DNA of 64,000 nucleotides from Streptomyces venezuelae ATCC 10712. GTDB taxonomy: Bacteria > Actinomycetota > Actinomycetes > Streptomycetales > Streptomycetaceae. Below the pieces are notes generated by a model. That model searched no databases. It was not told the origin of the DNA and saw only the letters and a list, made by a program, of their open reading frames with translations. Position 1 is the first letter of the stretch, and each line of letters opens with the position of its first letter. The position numbers and the translations under genes are program-made. Location: positions 5,026,001 to 5,090,000 of the forward strand of contig NZ_CP029197.1 of assembly GCF_008639165.1 (NCBI RefSeq), read 5' to 3'. Shown here in pieces: positions 33,905-43,547 of this stretch.

Positions 33905-34148
33905 GCCCCACCCCGCCCGCCGGAGGGCGTGTGCGCGGCGATGCGGAGGGGCTCCTTCACGCAACCATCGGCTCCGCCCGAGCGTCGGTTCCTCTGGGTG
34001 GGGGTGCTGATTCTCACGTCCCGAAAAGACGTGATCAGTTGTCTTTTGTCTGCATCGTCGGTGTTAGCTGACTAGCTGAGCCGATCCGGCGCGGGCGGGA
34101 CAGGACCGAGGCACGCCGGGACACACGACGAGCGGAGCGACAGGACAC

Positions 34149-36353
34149 ATGGGCCGACCGGACAAGGGCAAGGCGAAGAAACGCGGCCTGCGCCGCCTCT
34201 TCTCCTGGAAGAAGCTCCTGGGCACCTTCTTCGTGTGCTGCCTGCTCGCCATGGGCGCCCTGTACGCCGTCTACCTCATGGTCCCCGTGCCCACGGCCAA
34301 CGCCGAGGCGACCATGCAGAGCAACATCTACAAGTACGCCAACGGCAAGATCCTCGCCCGCACCGGCAAGATAAACCGCGAGATCGTGGGCCTCGAGCGC
34401 ATCCCCGAGAAGGTCCAGAAGGCGTTCGTCGCCGCGGAGAACAAGACCTTCTACCGGGACAACGGCGTCGACATCAAGGGCACCACCCGCGCCGCCTGGT
34501 CCACCATCACCGGCAAGGGCAAGCAGGGCGGCTCGACCATCACCCAGCAGTACGTCAAGAACTACTACCTGAGCCAGGACCAGACGGCGACCCGCAAGCT
34601 CAAGGAAATGGTCATCGCCATCAAGGTCGACCAGCAGAAGAGCAAGAGCGACATCCTCGCCGGATACATGAACACCAGCTACTACGGGCGCAGCGCCTAC
34701 GGCATCCAGGCCGCCGCCCGCTCGTACTACGGCGTCGACGCCACCCAGCTCACCACCGCCCAGGGCGCCTACCTCGCCTCGCTGCTCCAGGCGCCCAACC
34801 AGTACGACTGGACCTCCGCGAGCCCCACCGGCCGCAAGCTCGTCGAGCAGCGCTGGAACTACGTCCTCGACAACATGGTCGGCGAGGGCTGGCTCCCCGC
34901 CGCCGAGCGCGCCGGCATGAAATTCCCCGTCCCGCAGAAGCCCAAGCCCGCCCCCGGCATGGAAGGCCAGACCGGCTACATCGTCGAGGCCGCCAACCAG
35001 GAGCTCGTGCGCCAGGGCGTCAGCGAGGAGGACATCAAGGCCGGCGGCTGGACGATCACCCTCAACATCGACGAGAAGAAGCAGAAGGACCTCGTCAAGG
35101 CGGTCGACAAGCAGCTGGAGGCCAAGCTCGACCGCAAGGGCGACAAGAAGGACGCCACCGTCCAGGCCGGCGCCACCTCCGTCGACCCGAAGACCGGCGC
35201 GGTCGTCGCCCTGTACGGCGGCGTCGGCGCCACCGAGCACTGGACGTCCAACGCGACCCGCCGCGACTACCAGCCCGCCTCCACCTTCAAGCCGCTCGTC
35301 CTCGCCTCCGCGATCGACAACCGCTCGCAGACCCAGGACGGGCGCCGGATCGGCCTCGGCACGATCTACGACGGCACCAGCAAGCGGAAGGTCGTCGGCA
35401 GCTCCATCCGCTTCGCGCCGGAGAACGAGGACAACGCGAGCTACGGCCCCGTCACCGTCCAGAAGGCCACCAACAGCTCCATCAACTCCGTCTACGCCCA
35501 GATGATCGTGGACGTCGGCACCGCCAAGACCAAGAAGACCGCCCTCGCCCTCGGCATGAAGGACGGCCCCGACTTCGGCGAGACCCCCGCCATGTCCCTC
35601 GGCACCATGGGCGCCTCCACCATGGACATGGCCGGCGTCTACGCCACGCTCGACAACCACGGCGAGAAGGTCACCCCGACCCTCGTGAAGTCCGCCGTGC
35701 ACCGGGACCGCACGGTCACCCCGACGAAGACCACCGGCGAGCAGGTCATCAGCCGCGAGGCCGCCGACACGGTCACCAAGGCCATGACCGGCGTCGTGCA
35801 GAACGGCTCCGGCTTCCGCGCCGCCGGTGACTACGAGGCCGCCGGCAAGACCGGCACCTCCGAGAACAACCGTTCCGCCTGGTTCGTGGGCTACACCCCC
35901 GAACTCGTCACCGCCGTCGGCCTCTTCGGCGAGGACGCCAAGGGCAACCAGGTCACCCTCACCGACACCATCAACCCCGGCCGCGCCAACGGTGGCCGTA
36001 CGCCGGCCGAGATCTGGGGCGCCTACACCACCAGCGCCCTCGGCGGCGGCTCCGACGCCTCCTTCGACCTGGAGACCGACGGCTGGGGCGGCCCCGACCG
36101 TGAGCCGACGTCCACCCCGAGCACCGGCACGACCGACGAGCCGACCGAGGCCCCGACGACGGACGCCCCGGACCCGACCCCCACGACGACCCCGCCGGCC
36201 ACCACCCCGCCGGTGACGCGGGACCCGATCACCACGCCGCCCCCGCCGACGACCACGCCGCCGACCACCGAGCCGGCCCCGCCGACGTCCATCCAGCCGC
36301 CGGACGGCGGCGGCGAGCAGGGCGGCGACAGCACCGCCGGCCCGCCCCAGTGA
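34149..36353 (+). CDS. Class A penicillin-binding protein (glycosyltransferase/transpeptidase)
   Basis: 734 residues. One membrane helix (about 20-42), a GT51 domain (about 60-235) with FVAAENKTFYRDNGVD, GGSTITQQYVKNYY and the ILAGYMNTSYYGRSAYGIQA motif, then a transpeptidase domain (about 330-640): active Ser378 in STFK, SxN in SSINS, and KTGTS at about 567. A Thr/Pro tail (about 670-734) is unstructured and likely crosses the wall. It makes and crosslinks peptidoglycan. An inverted repeat TCACGTC-N7-GACGTGA (34015-34035) and a TTGTCT/TGTTAG-like promoter lie upstream. Confidence 0.94.
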   Translation: MGRPDKGKAKKRGLRRLFSWKKLLGTFFVCCLLAMGALYAVYLMVPVPTANAEATMQSNIYKYANGKILARTGKINREIVGLERIPEKVQKAFVAAENKTFYRDNGVDIKGTTRAAWSTITGKGKQGGSTITQQYVKNYYLSQDQTATRKLKEMVIAIKVDQQKSKSDILAGYMNTSYYGRSAYGIQAAARSYYGVDATQLTTAQGAYLASLLQAPNQYDWTSASPTGRKLVEQRWNYVLDNMVGEGWLPAAERAGMKFPVPQKPKPAPGMEGQTGYIVEAANQELVRQGVSEEDIKAGGWTITLNIDEKKQKDLVKAVDKQLEAKLDRKGDKKDATVQAGATSVDPKTGAVVALYGGVGATEHWTSNATRRDYQPASTFKPLVLASAIDNRSQTQDGRRIGLGTIYDGTSKRKVVGSSIRFAPENEDNASYGPVTVQKATNSSINSVYAQMIVDVGTAKTKKTALALGMKDGPDFGETPAMSLGTMGASTMDMAGVYATLDNHGEKVTPTLVKSAVHRDRTVTPTKTTGEQVISREAADTVTKAMTGVVQNGSGFRAAGDYEAAGKTGTSENNRSAWFVGYTPELVTAVGLFGEDAKGNQVTLTDTINPGRANGGRTPAEIWGAYTTSALGGGSDASFDLETDGWGGPDREPTSTPSTGTTDEPTEAPTTDAPDPTPTTTPPATTPPVTRDPITTPPPPTTTPPTTEPAPPTSIQPPDGGGEQGGDSTAGPPQ

Positions 36354-36356
36354 CGA

Positions 36357-36394
36357 AAGGGCCGGACCCCCGGACGGGGCCCGGCCCTTCCTCG
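36357..36394. terminator. Terminator after the PBP gene
   Basis: 9-bp stem AAGGGCCGG (36357-36365) with CCGGCCCTT (36381-36389), followed by CCTCGT. Also placed to serve the convergent phosphatase gene. Confidence 0.7.
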
Positions 36395-36451
36395 TATCGC
36401 CGCTCCGGATGGCCCGAATCACGGGGTCCGGCCTTTCTCGTACGCCTCCGG

Positions 36452-38440
36452 TCAGCTCCGGGTGGCCAGTTCGAACCAGACCACCTTGCCGCCCGAAAGC
36501 CGGGTCGCCCCCCAGCGCCGCGCGAGCCGGTTCACCAGGAACAGGCCGCGGCCGCCCTCGTCGGTGTCCCGCGCCCGCCGCTGCCGGGGCAGCTGCGGCG
36601 AGTCGTCGCCGACCTCGCAGCGCAGCACGTCCGTCCGCAGCAGCCGCAGCGTCACCGGCCGCTCCGCGTACCGCACGGCGTTCGTCACGACCTCGCTGAT
36701 CAGCAGCTCGACCGAGTCCGTCAGCTCCTCCAGGTCCCAGCGGGCCAGCGCCCGCCGGGCCAGCCGGCGCGCCCGCCCCGGCGCCGCGTCCTCCGGCTCC
36801 AGGAACCAGTACGCCACGTCGCTCGGCGCGATCCCGTCGAACCGGGCCGCGAGCAGCGCGATGTCGTCGTCCCGGTCGCCAGGACCCAGCATGTCGAGGA
36901 CGTCGTCGCAGAGCGCCTCAAGGGGCGGCGAGTGGTCCGGACCGGTCAGCTGCGCCGTCGCCGCCAGCCGCTCCCGCAGCTGCTCGATGCCCGTCCACAC
37001 GTCCCGCAGCCGGGACTCCACCAGCCCGTCCGTGTAGAGCAGCAGCGTGGCCCCCGCCGGCGCGTCCAGCTCGACCGCCTCGAAGTCCACCCCGCCCACG
37101 CCGATCGGGGCACCCGGCGGCACCCGCAGCACCTCGGCACGGCCGCCGAGGTGGAGCAGTATCGGCGGCGGATGGCCCGCGTTGGCCACCGTGATCCGGT
37201 GCGAGACCGGGTCGTACACCGCGTACATACAGGTCGCCATCCGGTTCTCGCCGAGCCGCTGCGCCTGCTCGTCCAGGTGGTGCAGGACCTCCTGCGGCGG
37301 CAGGTCGAGCCCCGCCAGGGTCTGCGCCGTGGTGCGCAGCTGGCCCATGATCGCCGCCGAGGTCATCGAGTGCCCCATGACGTCGCCGACGACCAGCGCC
37401 ACCCGGCTGCCGGGCAGCGGGATCGCGTCGTACCAGTCGCCGCCGACCCGGGCCGTCTCGGCCGCCGGCAGATAGCGCGAGGCGAGCTTGACGCCGGTCG
37501 GCTGCGGCAGCGAGTCCGGCAGCATCGTCCGCTGGAGCTCGTCCGCGATGTACGCCTCACGGCCGTACAGCACGGCCTTGTCGATGCCGAGCGCCGTGTG
37601 GGTGGCCAGCTGCGCCGCCACCAGCAGGTCGTTCGGCTCGAAACCGGCCCGCTCGGGGCGGCGCAGGAACACGGCGGCGCCGATCACCCGGCGCCGGCCG
37701 CGCAGCGGGGCCAGGACGGCCCGCAGCCCGCCGGGCAGCGGATGGTCCGGGCCGAGCAGTTCGGTCAGCGCGGTCTTGGCGGCCGCGGAGTCGCCGAACA
37801 CCGGCCGCACCCCCCGCAGGACCTCGGCCAGTGCCCCACCGGACCGCACCTCGCAGAGTTCGGCCGCGGGGGTCGGATCCGGATCGGGTACGAGGACGAG
37901 CTCCTCGCCCTCCAGATCGCTTAACCGGAGCCGGTCCGTGCGGCGCAGCCGCAGGACGAACGGTGCCACCGGGCGCTCGTCGCCCACCGGCAGCGGGTCG
38001 CGGAGGTAGACCAGGATCTCGTCGGAGAAGGTCGGCACCGTCGCCCGGCACAGGCCGAGCACGATCTCGTCCAGGTCGATGCCGCGGGCGATCCGCCGGG
38101 TCGCCGCCCCGACGAACCGCAGCCGCTCGCCCTCGCGCCGGGCGGCCGTGTCCCCGCCCCGGGCGACGCCCGCGTGCTGGGCCGAGACGGCGACGGCCTT
38201 GGCCCCGAGCGCGGCGGGCCCGCCGGGGACACCGGGGACACCAGGGACACCGGGGGCCGTCGGAGCACCGGCGACCGCGGGTGCGTCCGCACCGGGAGCC
38301 GCCGGGCCGCCGGGGCCGCCAGGCTGGGCCGGCACGTCGGAGGGCAGGCCGGCCGCCGCCTCCTGGCGAGGGCGCGCGCGTTCCTGCGACCGGGCAGCCA
38401 GGGGCTGCCGGCCTTCGTGGGAGGTGGGATGCTCCGTCAC
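36452..38440 (-). CDS. SpoIIE-type PP2C phosphatase with GAF and HATPase domains
   Basis: 662 residues. A disordered N-terminus rich in Ala/Pro/Gly (with GVPGVPGVPGG repeats), a GAF-like sensor (about 115-290), a PP2C/SpoIIE domain (about 310-520, ARVGGDWYDAIPL, VVGDVMGHSMTSAAIMGQL, LLLYTDGLVE, RDDDIALLAARF), and a RsbW-like ATPase domain (about 540-660, LLISEVVTNAVRYA, GGRGLFLVNRLARRWG). Such proteins switch anti-sigma/anti-anti-sigma partners in stress or development. GTG 38440 has only a weak ribosome site. Confidence 0.9.
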   Translation of the reverse strand: MTEHPTSHEGRQPLAARSQERARPRQEAAAGLPSDVPAQPGGPGGPAAPGADAPAVAGAPTAPGVPGVPGVPGGPAALGAKAVAVSAQHAGVARGGDTAARREGERLRFVGAATRRIARGIDLDEIVLGLCRATVPTFSDEILVYLRDPLPVGDERPVAPFVLRLRRTDRLRLSDLEGEELVLVPDPDPTPAAELCEVRSGGALAEVLRGVRPVFGDSAAAKTALTELLGPDHPLPGGLRAVLAPLRGRRRVIGAAVFLRRPERAGFEPNDLLVAAQLATHTALGIDKAVLYGREAYIADELQRTMLPDSLPQPTGVKLASRYLPAAETARVGGDWYDAIPLPGSRVALVVGDVMGHSMTSAAIMGQLRTTAQTLAGLDLPPQEVLHHLDEQAQRLGENRMATCMYAVYDPVSHRITVANAGHPPPILLHLGGRAEVLRVPPGAPIGVGGVDFEAVELDAPAGATLLLYTDGLVESRLRDVWTGIEQLRERLAATAQLTGPDHSPPLEALCDDVLDMLGPGDRDDDIALLAARFDGIAPSDVAYWFLEPEDAAPGRARRLARRALARWDLEELTDSVELLISEVVTNAVRYAERPVTLRLLRTDVLRCEVGDDSPQLPRQRRARDTDEGGRGLFLVNRLARRWGATRLSGGKVVWFELATRS

Positions 38441-38752
38441 GCGTGGGATTCCGTCCGTCCGGGCCGGTGGTGCGATGCACTCGCTCTTCTCGCCGATGCC
38501 GCGCCTTCGGCGGGGATAAACCCCTTGTGTGCAGCGGATGTGGAGGCTTCGTGAGCCGTGGCAACGGCGGGGGTCGGAACACCCGGGCAGACGTCCGGCA
38601 CTGCTCTCCCCCTCGTGGATGACTTCAGGTCAGGTCCTGCGCTGCGTTCGGTCGTTGGTCCGCTCGTCGGGTCGGTCCGACGTGCCGTTCGGCCCCCCTC
38701 CGCCGTGCGGAGGACGATCCTACGTTTCAACCCCGGGGGCGCATCAAGGGTC
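38441..38752. other. 312-bp intergenic gap
   Basis: Between the phosphatase and the DUF402 gene I see no gene. A hairpin CCTCCGC-CGT-GCGGAGG (38697-38713) and a GGGG-ATAAA-CCCC inverted repeat (38513-38525) are the only structures noted; the phosphatase promoter should lie here. Confidence 0.5.
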
Positions 38753-39418
38753 TCACGGCGCCGTGTGCGCCGGAGTGCGGTCCCAGTCGGCCGGCAGCTC
38801 CGGAACCCGCCATCCGGGATCGGGCCGCCAGTCCTCCCAGCCGTCCGCGAACGGCGCCCCCCACGCCTTGATCCGGTCCACCGCCAGCGCCCCGGCCGCG
38901 CGGACCCGCGCCGCCTGCCCGGGGCCCATCAGACCGGACCGCTGGGCCTGGGCGAACTCGTCCTCGTCCCGCCACAGCCAGCTGCGGTCGGGGTAGACGG
39001 AGATGTCGAGGAAGTGGTCCTCGGAGTCGAAGCCGCCGGCCCAGCGGACCCGCGGCTCCTCCAGGTTCACGTACCAGCTGCGGAAGCGCCAGCCGCGCTC
39101 CCAGAACAGCCACACCGACCAGGGCTCGCCGGGTCTCGCCAGCTTCAGCACCCCGCTGCCGGACCACCGCGCGCGTTCCGTGGTGCGCGGGGCGGTGTAG
39201 CGGGTGGCGAGCGGCTCCTCGTGCACGGGCGTGCCGTCGGCGAGCACGGGCCGGACGCATTCCGTGCCGGGCGCCATCCAGACCGCGAGCAGCTCGGGGG
39301 TGTCCTGGACGACCGTCACGGGTCGGCAGATGTGCACCTCTCCGGTGCCGTTGCCGCGATAGCGCCAGAGGATGTGATCCCCAGGCGCCCAGTGCTGGGA
39401 GCCGCCCGATCCTGTCAT
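38753..39418 (-). CDS. DUF402 domain protein (nucleotide phosphatase-like)
   Basis: 221 residues. The DUF402/FomD-like core is seen in LKLARPGEPWSVWLFWERGW, WYVNLEEPRVRWAGGFDSED, HFLDISVYPDRSWLWRDEDE: the Asp/Glu residues bind divalent metal. Members hydrolyse nucleoside di- or triphosphates. Start ATG 39418. It stands alone between two larger genes. Confidence 0.83.
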   Translation of the reverse strand: MTGSGGSQHWAPGDHILWRYRGNGTGEVHICRPVTVVQDTPELLAVWMAPGTECVRPVLADGTPVHEEPLATRYTAPRTTERARWSGSGVLKLARPGEPWSVWLFWERGWRFRSWYVNLEEPRVRWAGGFDSEDHFLDISVYPDRSWLWRDEDEFAQAQRSGLMGPGQAARVRAAGALAVDRIKAWGAPFADGWEDWRPDPGWRVPELPADWDRTPAHTAP

Positions 39419-39490
39419 GCGCAGATCTTAGGGGCGCGCTCCCACCACCGCAGCGGCACAGATCACGGATGAGTCATCCGATGTCCCCTC

Positions 39491-40900
39491 TCACGGGCGG
39501 GTCATGCGGAGCACGTCCAGCGCCTCGTCCAGCTGCTCGACCGTCAGATCGCCCCGCTCCACGTACCCGGACTCGATGACCACCTCCCGGATGGTCTTCC
39601 GCTCGGCGAGGGACTTCTTGGCGACCTTGGCGGCCTCCTCGTAGCCGATGTACTTGTTCAGCGGGGTGACCACGGACGGCGAGGACTCGGCGTACTCGCG
39701 GGCCCGCTCGACGTTCGCCGTGATCCCGTCCACCGTGCGGTCGGCGAGCAGCCGGGACGCGTTGGCCAGCAGCCGTACGGACTCGAGCAGGTTCTTGGCC
39801 ATCACCGGGAGCATGACGTTGAGCTCGAAGTTCCCGGCCGCGCCCGCCACCGCGACGGTGGTGTCGTTTCCGGTCACCTGGGCGGCGACCATCAGGACCG
39901 CCTCGGGGATCACCGGGTTCACCTTGCCCGGCATGATCGACGAGCCGGGCTGGAGGTCGGGGAGGTTGATCTCCGCGAGGCCCGTGCGGGGTCCGCTGGA
40001 CATCCAGCGCAGATCGTTGGCGATCTTGGTGAGGGAGACCGCGATCGTACGGAGCTGCCCCGACGTCTCCACCAGCGCGTCACGGGCGCCCTGCGCCTCG
40101 AAGTGGTCGCGGGCCTCGGTCAGCGGCAGACCGGTCGCGCGGGCGACCTCGGCGATGACGGCCGCGGAGAAGCCGGCCGGGGTGTTGATGCCGGTGCCCA
40201 CCGCCGTACCGCCGAGGGGGAGTTCGGCGAGCCGGGGGAGCGCGCCGCGCAGCCGCTCGGCACCGTACCTGACCTGCGCCGCGTAACCGCCGAACTCCTG
40301 GCCGAGGGTGACCGGGGTGGCGTCCATGAGGTGCGTACGGCCCGACTTCACCACCGACGCGAATTCGGCCGATTTTCGCTCCAGGGAGGCGGCCAGATGG
40401 TCGAGGGCGGGGATCAGGTCGCGGGTGACCGCGCCGGTGGCGGCGATGTGGATGGAGGACGGGAAGACGTCGTTGGAGGACTGCGAGGCGTTCACGTGGT
40501 CGTTGGGGTGGACCTCGCGCCCCTCCGGGAGCCGCTCGGTGGCCAGGGTGGCGATCACCTCGTTGGTGTTCATGTTGGACGAGGTGCCCGAGCCGGTCTG
40601 GAAGACGTCGACCGGGAAGTGCTCGTCCCAGCGCCCCTCGGCGACCTCGGCCGCCGCCGCGGCGATGGCCTCGGCGCGGTCACCGTCGATCACGCCGAGT
40701 TCGGCGTTGACCCGCGCGGCGGCGGCCTTGATCCGGGCCAGGGCCTCGATGTGGGCGCGCTCCAGGCGCTGTCCGGAGACCGGGAAGTTCTCCACGGCCC
40801 GTTGGGTCTGGGCCCGCCACTTGGCGTGGGCGGGTACCCGTACCTCGCCCATGGAGTCGTGCTCGATCCGGAATCCGCCGGCCTGGTCTGTGTCGTTCAT
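39491..40900 (-). CDS. fumC: Class II fumarate hydratase
   Basis: 469 residues, standard length. Motifs: TGSGTSSNMNTNEV, NDHVNASQSSNDVFPSS, the SGRTHLMDATPVTLGQE loop with catalytic His, and the signature GSSIMPGKVNP. It converts fumarate to malate without a metal centre. ATG 40900 has GGAGG 9 nt upstream. An iron-sulphur fumarase lies 4 kb away, so the cell has both classes. Confidence 0.96.
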   Translation of the reverse strand: MNDTDQAGGFRIEHDSMGEVRVPAHAKWRAQTQRAVENFPVSGQRLERAHIEALARIKAAAARVNAELGVIDGDRAEAIAAAAAEVAEGRWDEHFPVDVFQTGSGTSSNMNTNEVIATLATERLPEGREVHPNDHVNASQSSNDVFPSSIHIAATGAVTRDLIPALDHLAASLERKSAEFASVVKSGRTHLMDATPVTLGQEFGGYAAQVRYGAERLRGALPRLAELPLGGTAVGTGINTPAGFSAAVIAEVARATGLPLTEARDHFEAQGARDALVETSGQLRTIAVSLTKIANDLRWMSSGPRTGLAEINLPDLQPGSSIMPGKVNPVIPEAVLMVAAQVTGNDTTVAVAGAAGNFELNVMLPVMAKNLLESVRLLANASRLLADRTVDGITANVERAREYAESSPSVVTPLNKYIGYEEAAKVAKKSLAERKTIREVVIESGYVERGDLTVEQLDEALDVLRMTRP

Positions 40901-41006
40901 GGTGTTCAACCTCCGTAAAAAGATGAGCACTTGTCTTGTTCGATGTATTCCCAAGGCGCGTACCGGCCAGTAAAAACCGTGGGTAACCCCACTTCCAGGA
41001 GGCGCA

Positions 41007-42551
41007 GTGAAGCGCACCAGGTACAGACTCCGCTGGCCCATCGCCGCCGTCGCCGCGGCCGCCGCCGCACTCGGCACGATGACCGCGGCCGCCCCCGCCG
41101 GCGCGGCCGCCCCCACCACCGCGGCGGCCGGCACCACGGCCGCGACGGCCTCCGTACCGCTCCCGCCCGCCCTCGAGGCGATCCGGGCCGCCGAGGCCAC
41201 CAAGATCTACGGCAGCCCCGAGGAGCGCCCGCTCGCCCAGCGCAAGACCGGCCTGATCTCCCTCGGCGACAGCGAGATCTCCGGCGAGGGCGTCGGCACG
41301 TATGAGCCGCCCACCAACGGTCCCAGCAACTGGTGCCACCGCTCGCCCGACGCGGCCATCCACCGCACCGGCATCCCCGCGGACCTCACGTTCAACGTGT
41401 CCTGCTCCGGCGCCTACACCGGCAACATCCGCATCGGCGGCTCCAAGCAGTACGCCGACGAGCTCGTCCAGAGCGACAACCTGGCCGTCAAGGCGCGCAA
41501 CACCCGGATCAAGATGGTGGTGCTCGTCGCCGGAGCCAACGACGACCTGCAGTTCGGGCCCGTCATGACCGACTGCGTCCAGCGCTACCTGCTCCTCCAG
41601 GGCCCCTGCGAGCCCAAGTACGCCCCCGGCTGGCAGGCCCGGGTCGACGCGCTCGTCCCCAAGGTCGAGCAGACCGTGCGCGACCTCAAGACCGTGATGC
41701 GCGACGCCGGATACGCCGACGGCGACTACAAGCTCGTCGTCATGGGCTACCCCAGCCCCATCGGACCCGACTTCAACGACAACCCGGACTTCCCCGGCAA
41801 GCTGATCTGCGGCGGACTCGGCTACGACTCCGACACCGTCTGGGGCCGCAACACCGCCGTCCCCGCCTTCGAGCGCGGGATGCGCGCCGCGGCCGCCTCC
41901 ACCGGGGCCGTCTACCTCGACAACTCGCGGCTCTTCCACGGCCACGAGGTCTGCATGGAGGACACCTGGGCCCGCGGCCTCTACATCGACCTCTCCAAGC
42001 CCGGGACCCCGGACGAGAACTCCGTACGGCAGTCCTTCCACCCCAACGCGCGCGGCCACGCCGCCTTCGCGTCCTGCCTCACCCAGATCTACAACGCGGG
42101 CACGCGTGAGGCCAGTTGCGCCGACGTGAACTCCACGGGCACCCCGACCCTGTTCCCGCTGGCCTGGGACGACGTCTACCGGGCGCTGAAGAGCCAGGCG
42201 ACGGGCAACTGCCTGGACGTCGACGGGGCCCGCTCGGCCAACGGCACCGCCGTCCTCGGCTGGGACTGCCACGGCGGCCCCAACCAGGCGTGGTGGTACG
42301 ACTCCGCCCGCAAGACCGTCCACACCCGGCTGACCCAGGACCGCTGCCTGGACGTGCCCGCCTCCGGCTACCAGACGGGCAAGGCGCTCGTCCTCTGGAA
42401 CTGCCACGGCGGTGGCAACCAGAAGTTCGTCCGCGACGGGGCCACGATCCGCCCCGCCGAGGCGACGGGCCTCTGCCTCACCCAGAGCGCGGCGAGGCAG
42501 CCCGTCAGGCTCCAGAACTGCGACGGCTCGACCGGACAGAACTTCGTGTGA
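41007..42551 (+). CDS. Secreted SGNH/GDSL hydrolase with ricin B-type lectin domain
   Basis: 514 residues. Signal peptide (about 1-34), catalytic SGNH domain (about 75-370: SLGDSEISGEG with nucleophile Ser, SCSGAYTGNI, VLVAGANDD with Asn, and SFHPNARGHAAFASC with Asp/His region), then a beta-trefoil lectin (about 395-514, repeated NCLDVDGA, GWDCHGGPNQAWWY, WNCHGGGNQKF units). It is likely an exported esterase or lipase held on a glycan. GTG 41007 has AGGAGG. A repeat array and terminator follow. Confidence 0.9.
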   Translation: MKRTRYRLRWPIAAVAAAAAALGTMTAAAPAGAAAPTTAAAGTTAATASVPLPPALEAIRAAEATKIYGSPEERPLAQRKTGLISLGDSEISGEGVGTYEPPTNGPSNWCHRSPDAAIHRTGIPADLTFNVSCSGAYTGNIRIGGSKQYADELVQSDNLAVKARNTRIKMVVLVAGANDDLQFGPVMTDCVQRYLLLQGPCEPKYAPGWQARVDALVPKVEQTVRDLKTVMRDAGYADGDYKLVVMGYPSPIGPDFNDNPDFPGKLICGGLGYDSDTVWGRNTAVPAFERGMRAAAASTGAVYLDNSRLFHGHEVCMEDTWARGLYIDLSKPGTPDENSVRQSFHPNARGHAAFASCLTQIYNAGTREASCADVNSTGTPTLFPLAWDDVYRALKSQATGNCLDVDGARSANGTAVLGWDCHGGPNQAWWYDSARKTVHTRLTQDRCLDVPASGYQTGKALVLWNCHGGGNQKFVRDGATIRPAEATGLCLTQSAARQPVRLQNCDGSTGQNFV

Positions 42552-42560
42552 CGGCGAGGC

Positions 42561-42710
42561 GGTCCGGGAGCCGTAGAACGGTGACCCCGGGCTGAGAGCC
42601 GTAGAGCCCGGTCCGGGAAGCGTGAACCCGGGCTGGGAGCCGTACAACCCGGTCCGGGAACCGTAGAACCCGGCCCGGGAAGCGTGAACCCGGTCCGGGA
42701 ACCATGCACC
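42561..42710. repeat. Tandem array of seven 20-21 bp units
   Basis: Seven degenerate direct repeats near consensus CGGTCCGGGAACCGTAGAAC, between the SGNH hydrolase stop and its terminator. No frame continues through it. Confidence 0.85.
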
Positions 42711-42723
42711 GCGGTCCAGGACC

Positions 42724-42763
42724 GCCGTGGCCCCCCGCCGGCACACCGGCCGGGGGCCACGGC
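42724..42763. terminator. Terminator between SGNH hydrolase and 42.8 kb lipoprotein
   Basis: 12-bp outer perfect stem (42724-42735 with 42752-42763) and a 5-bp inner stem, loop CACA; between convergent genes. Confidence 0.75.
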
Positions 42764-42782
42764 CCGTTCCCCGCTGGCGGCC

Positions 42783-43430
42783 TCAGAGCACCTTCAGCGT
42801 GGTCCGGGCCAGCTCGTACGCCGGGAGCATCGCCCGGTGCTCGGCGGTGTCGAGCCCGCCGAGGTGGACGATCACCGCCCCCTTCGGCGTCGCCACGGCG
42901 AAGGCCCGCTCCTCCTTGGACCCGCCGCCCAGCTCGTCGCGGACGGTGTACGTCACCTCGACCGCGGCCCGCGCGCCGCTCCCGGTCTCCTCGTAGGCGG
43001 CCCCGGACGCGCCCTTCGCGGCCTTCACGAACCCTTCGAGCGCGGCCCGCGCGGGGCCCTTCCCGGCCGTCCACACCCGCAGGAAGCCGACGTGGCCGGC
43101 CGGCTTGGCGTCCACCTCGCAGCGGACCGTGGCCGGGCCCTGCCGGGTGAGCGCGGCGAACTCCGGGTCCTCGGGGTTCTCGACCGCCTTCGGCCGCCAC
43201 TTCTCCGCCAGCCGGAAGGACACCGGCAGCGGGCAGGCCGTCCCCGGACCACCGAGGCTCGCACCGGCCGCGACCGCGGTGGCGGCCGGCGCGGTGGTGG
43301 TGGGCGCGGCGGTCGGCCGTGCGCCCTGGGTGACCTCGGGGAGCGGCTCCACGTCGCCGCAGCCGGCGAGCAGCAGCCCCGCCGCGAGGGCGGCGGCGAC
43401 CGGCGCCAGGGTCCGTATCGGGTGTCTCAT
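42783..43430 (-). CDS. Putative lipoprotein
   Basis: 215 residues. Signal peptide with lipobox LLAGC (Cys about 24), a Thr/Ala linker (TAAPTTTAPAATAVAA), then a domain of about 150 residues with FRLAEKWRPKAVENPED and TVRDELGGGSKEERAFAV. It resembles Streptomyces lipoproteins of unknown role. ATG 43430 lacks a ribosome site; TACGCT ends 8 nt upstream, so leaderless. Confidence 0.72.
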   Translation of the reverse strand: MRHPIRTLAPVAAALAAGLLLAGCGDVEPLPEVTQGARPTAAPTTTAPAATAVAAGASLGGPGTACPLPVSFRLAEKWRPKAVENPEDPEFAALTRQGPATVRCEVDAKPAGHVGFLRVWTAGKGPARAALEGFVKAAKGASGAAYEETGSGARAAVEVTYTVRDELGGGSKEERAFAVATPKGAVIVHLGGLDTAEHRAMLPAYELARTTLKVL

Positions 43431-43547
43431 GCGCGTCAGCGTAACGAGCGGCCCGGGGTACTCCGGACGGGCGTGTCCGGGGCGGGCGTCGCACAATGTG
43501 AAGCAGGTCCGAAGATCCCCGGGGGGATTCCCCGCAGGAGGCAGGAC

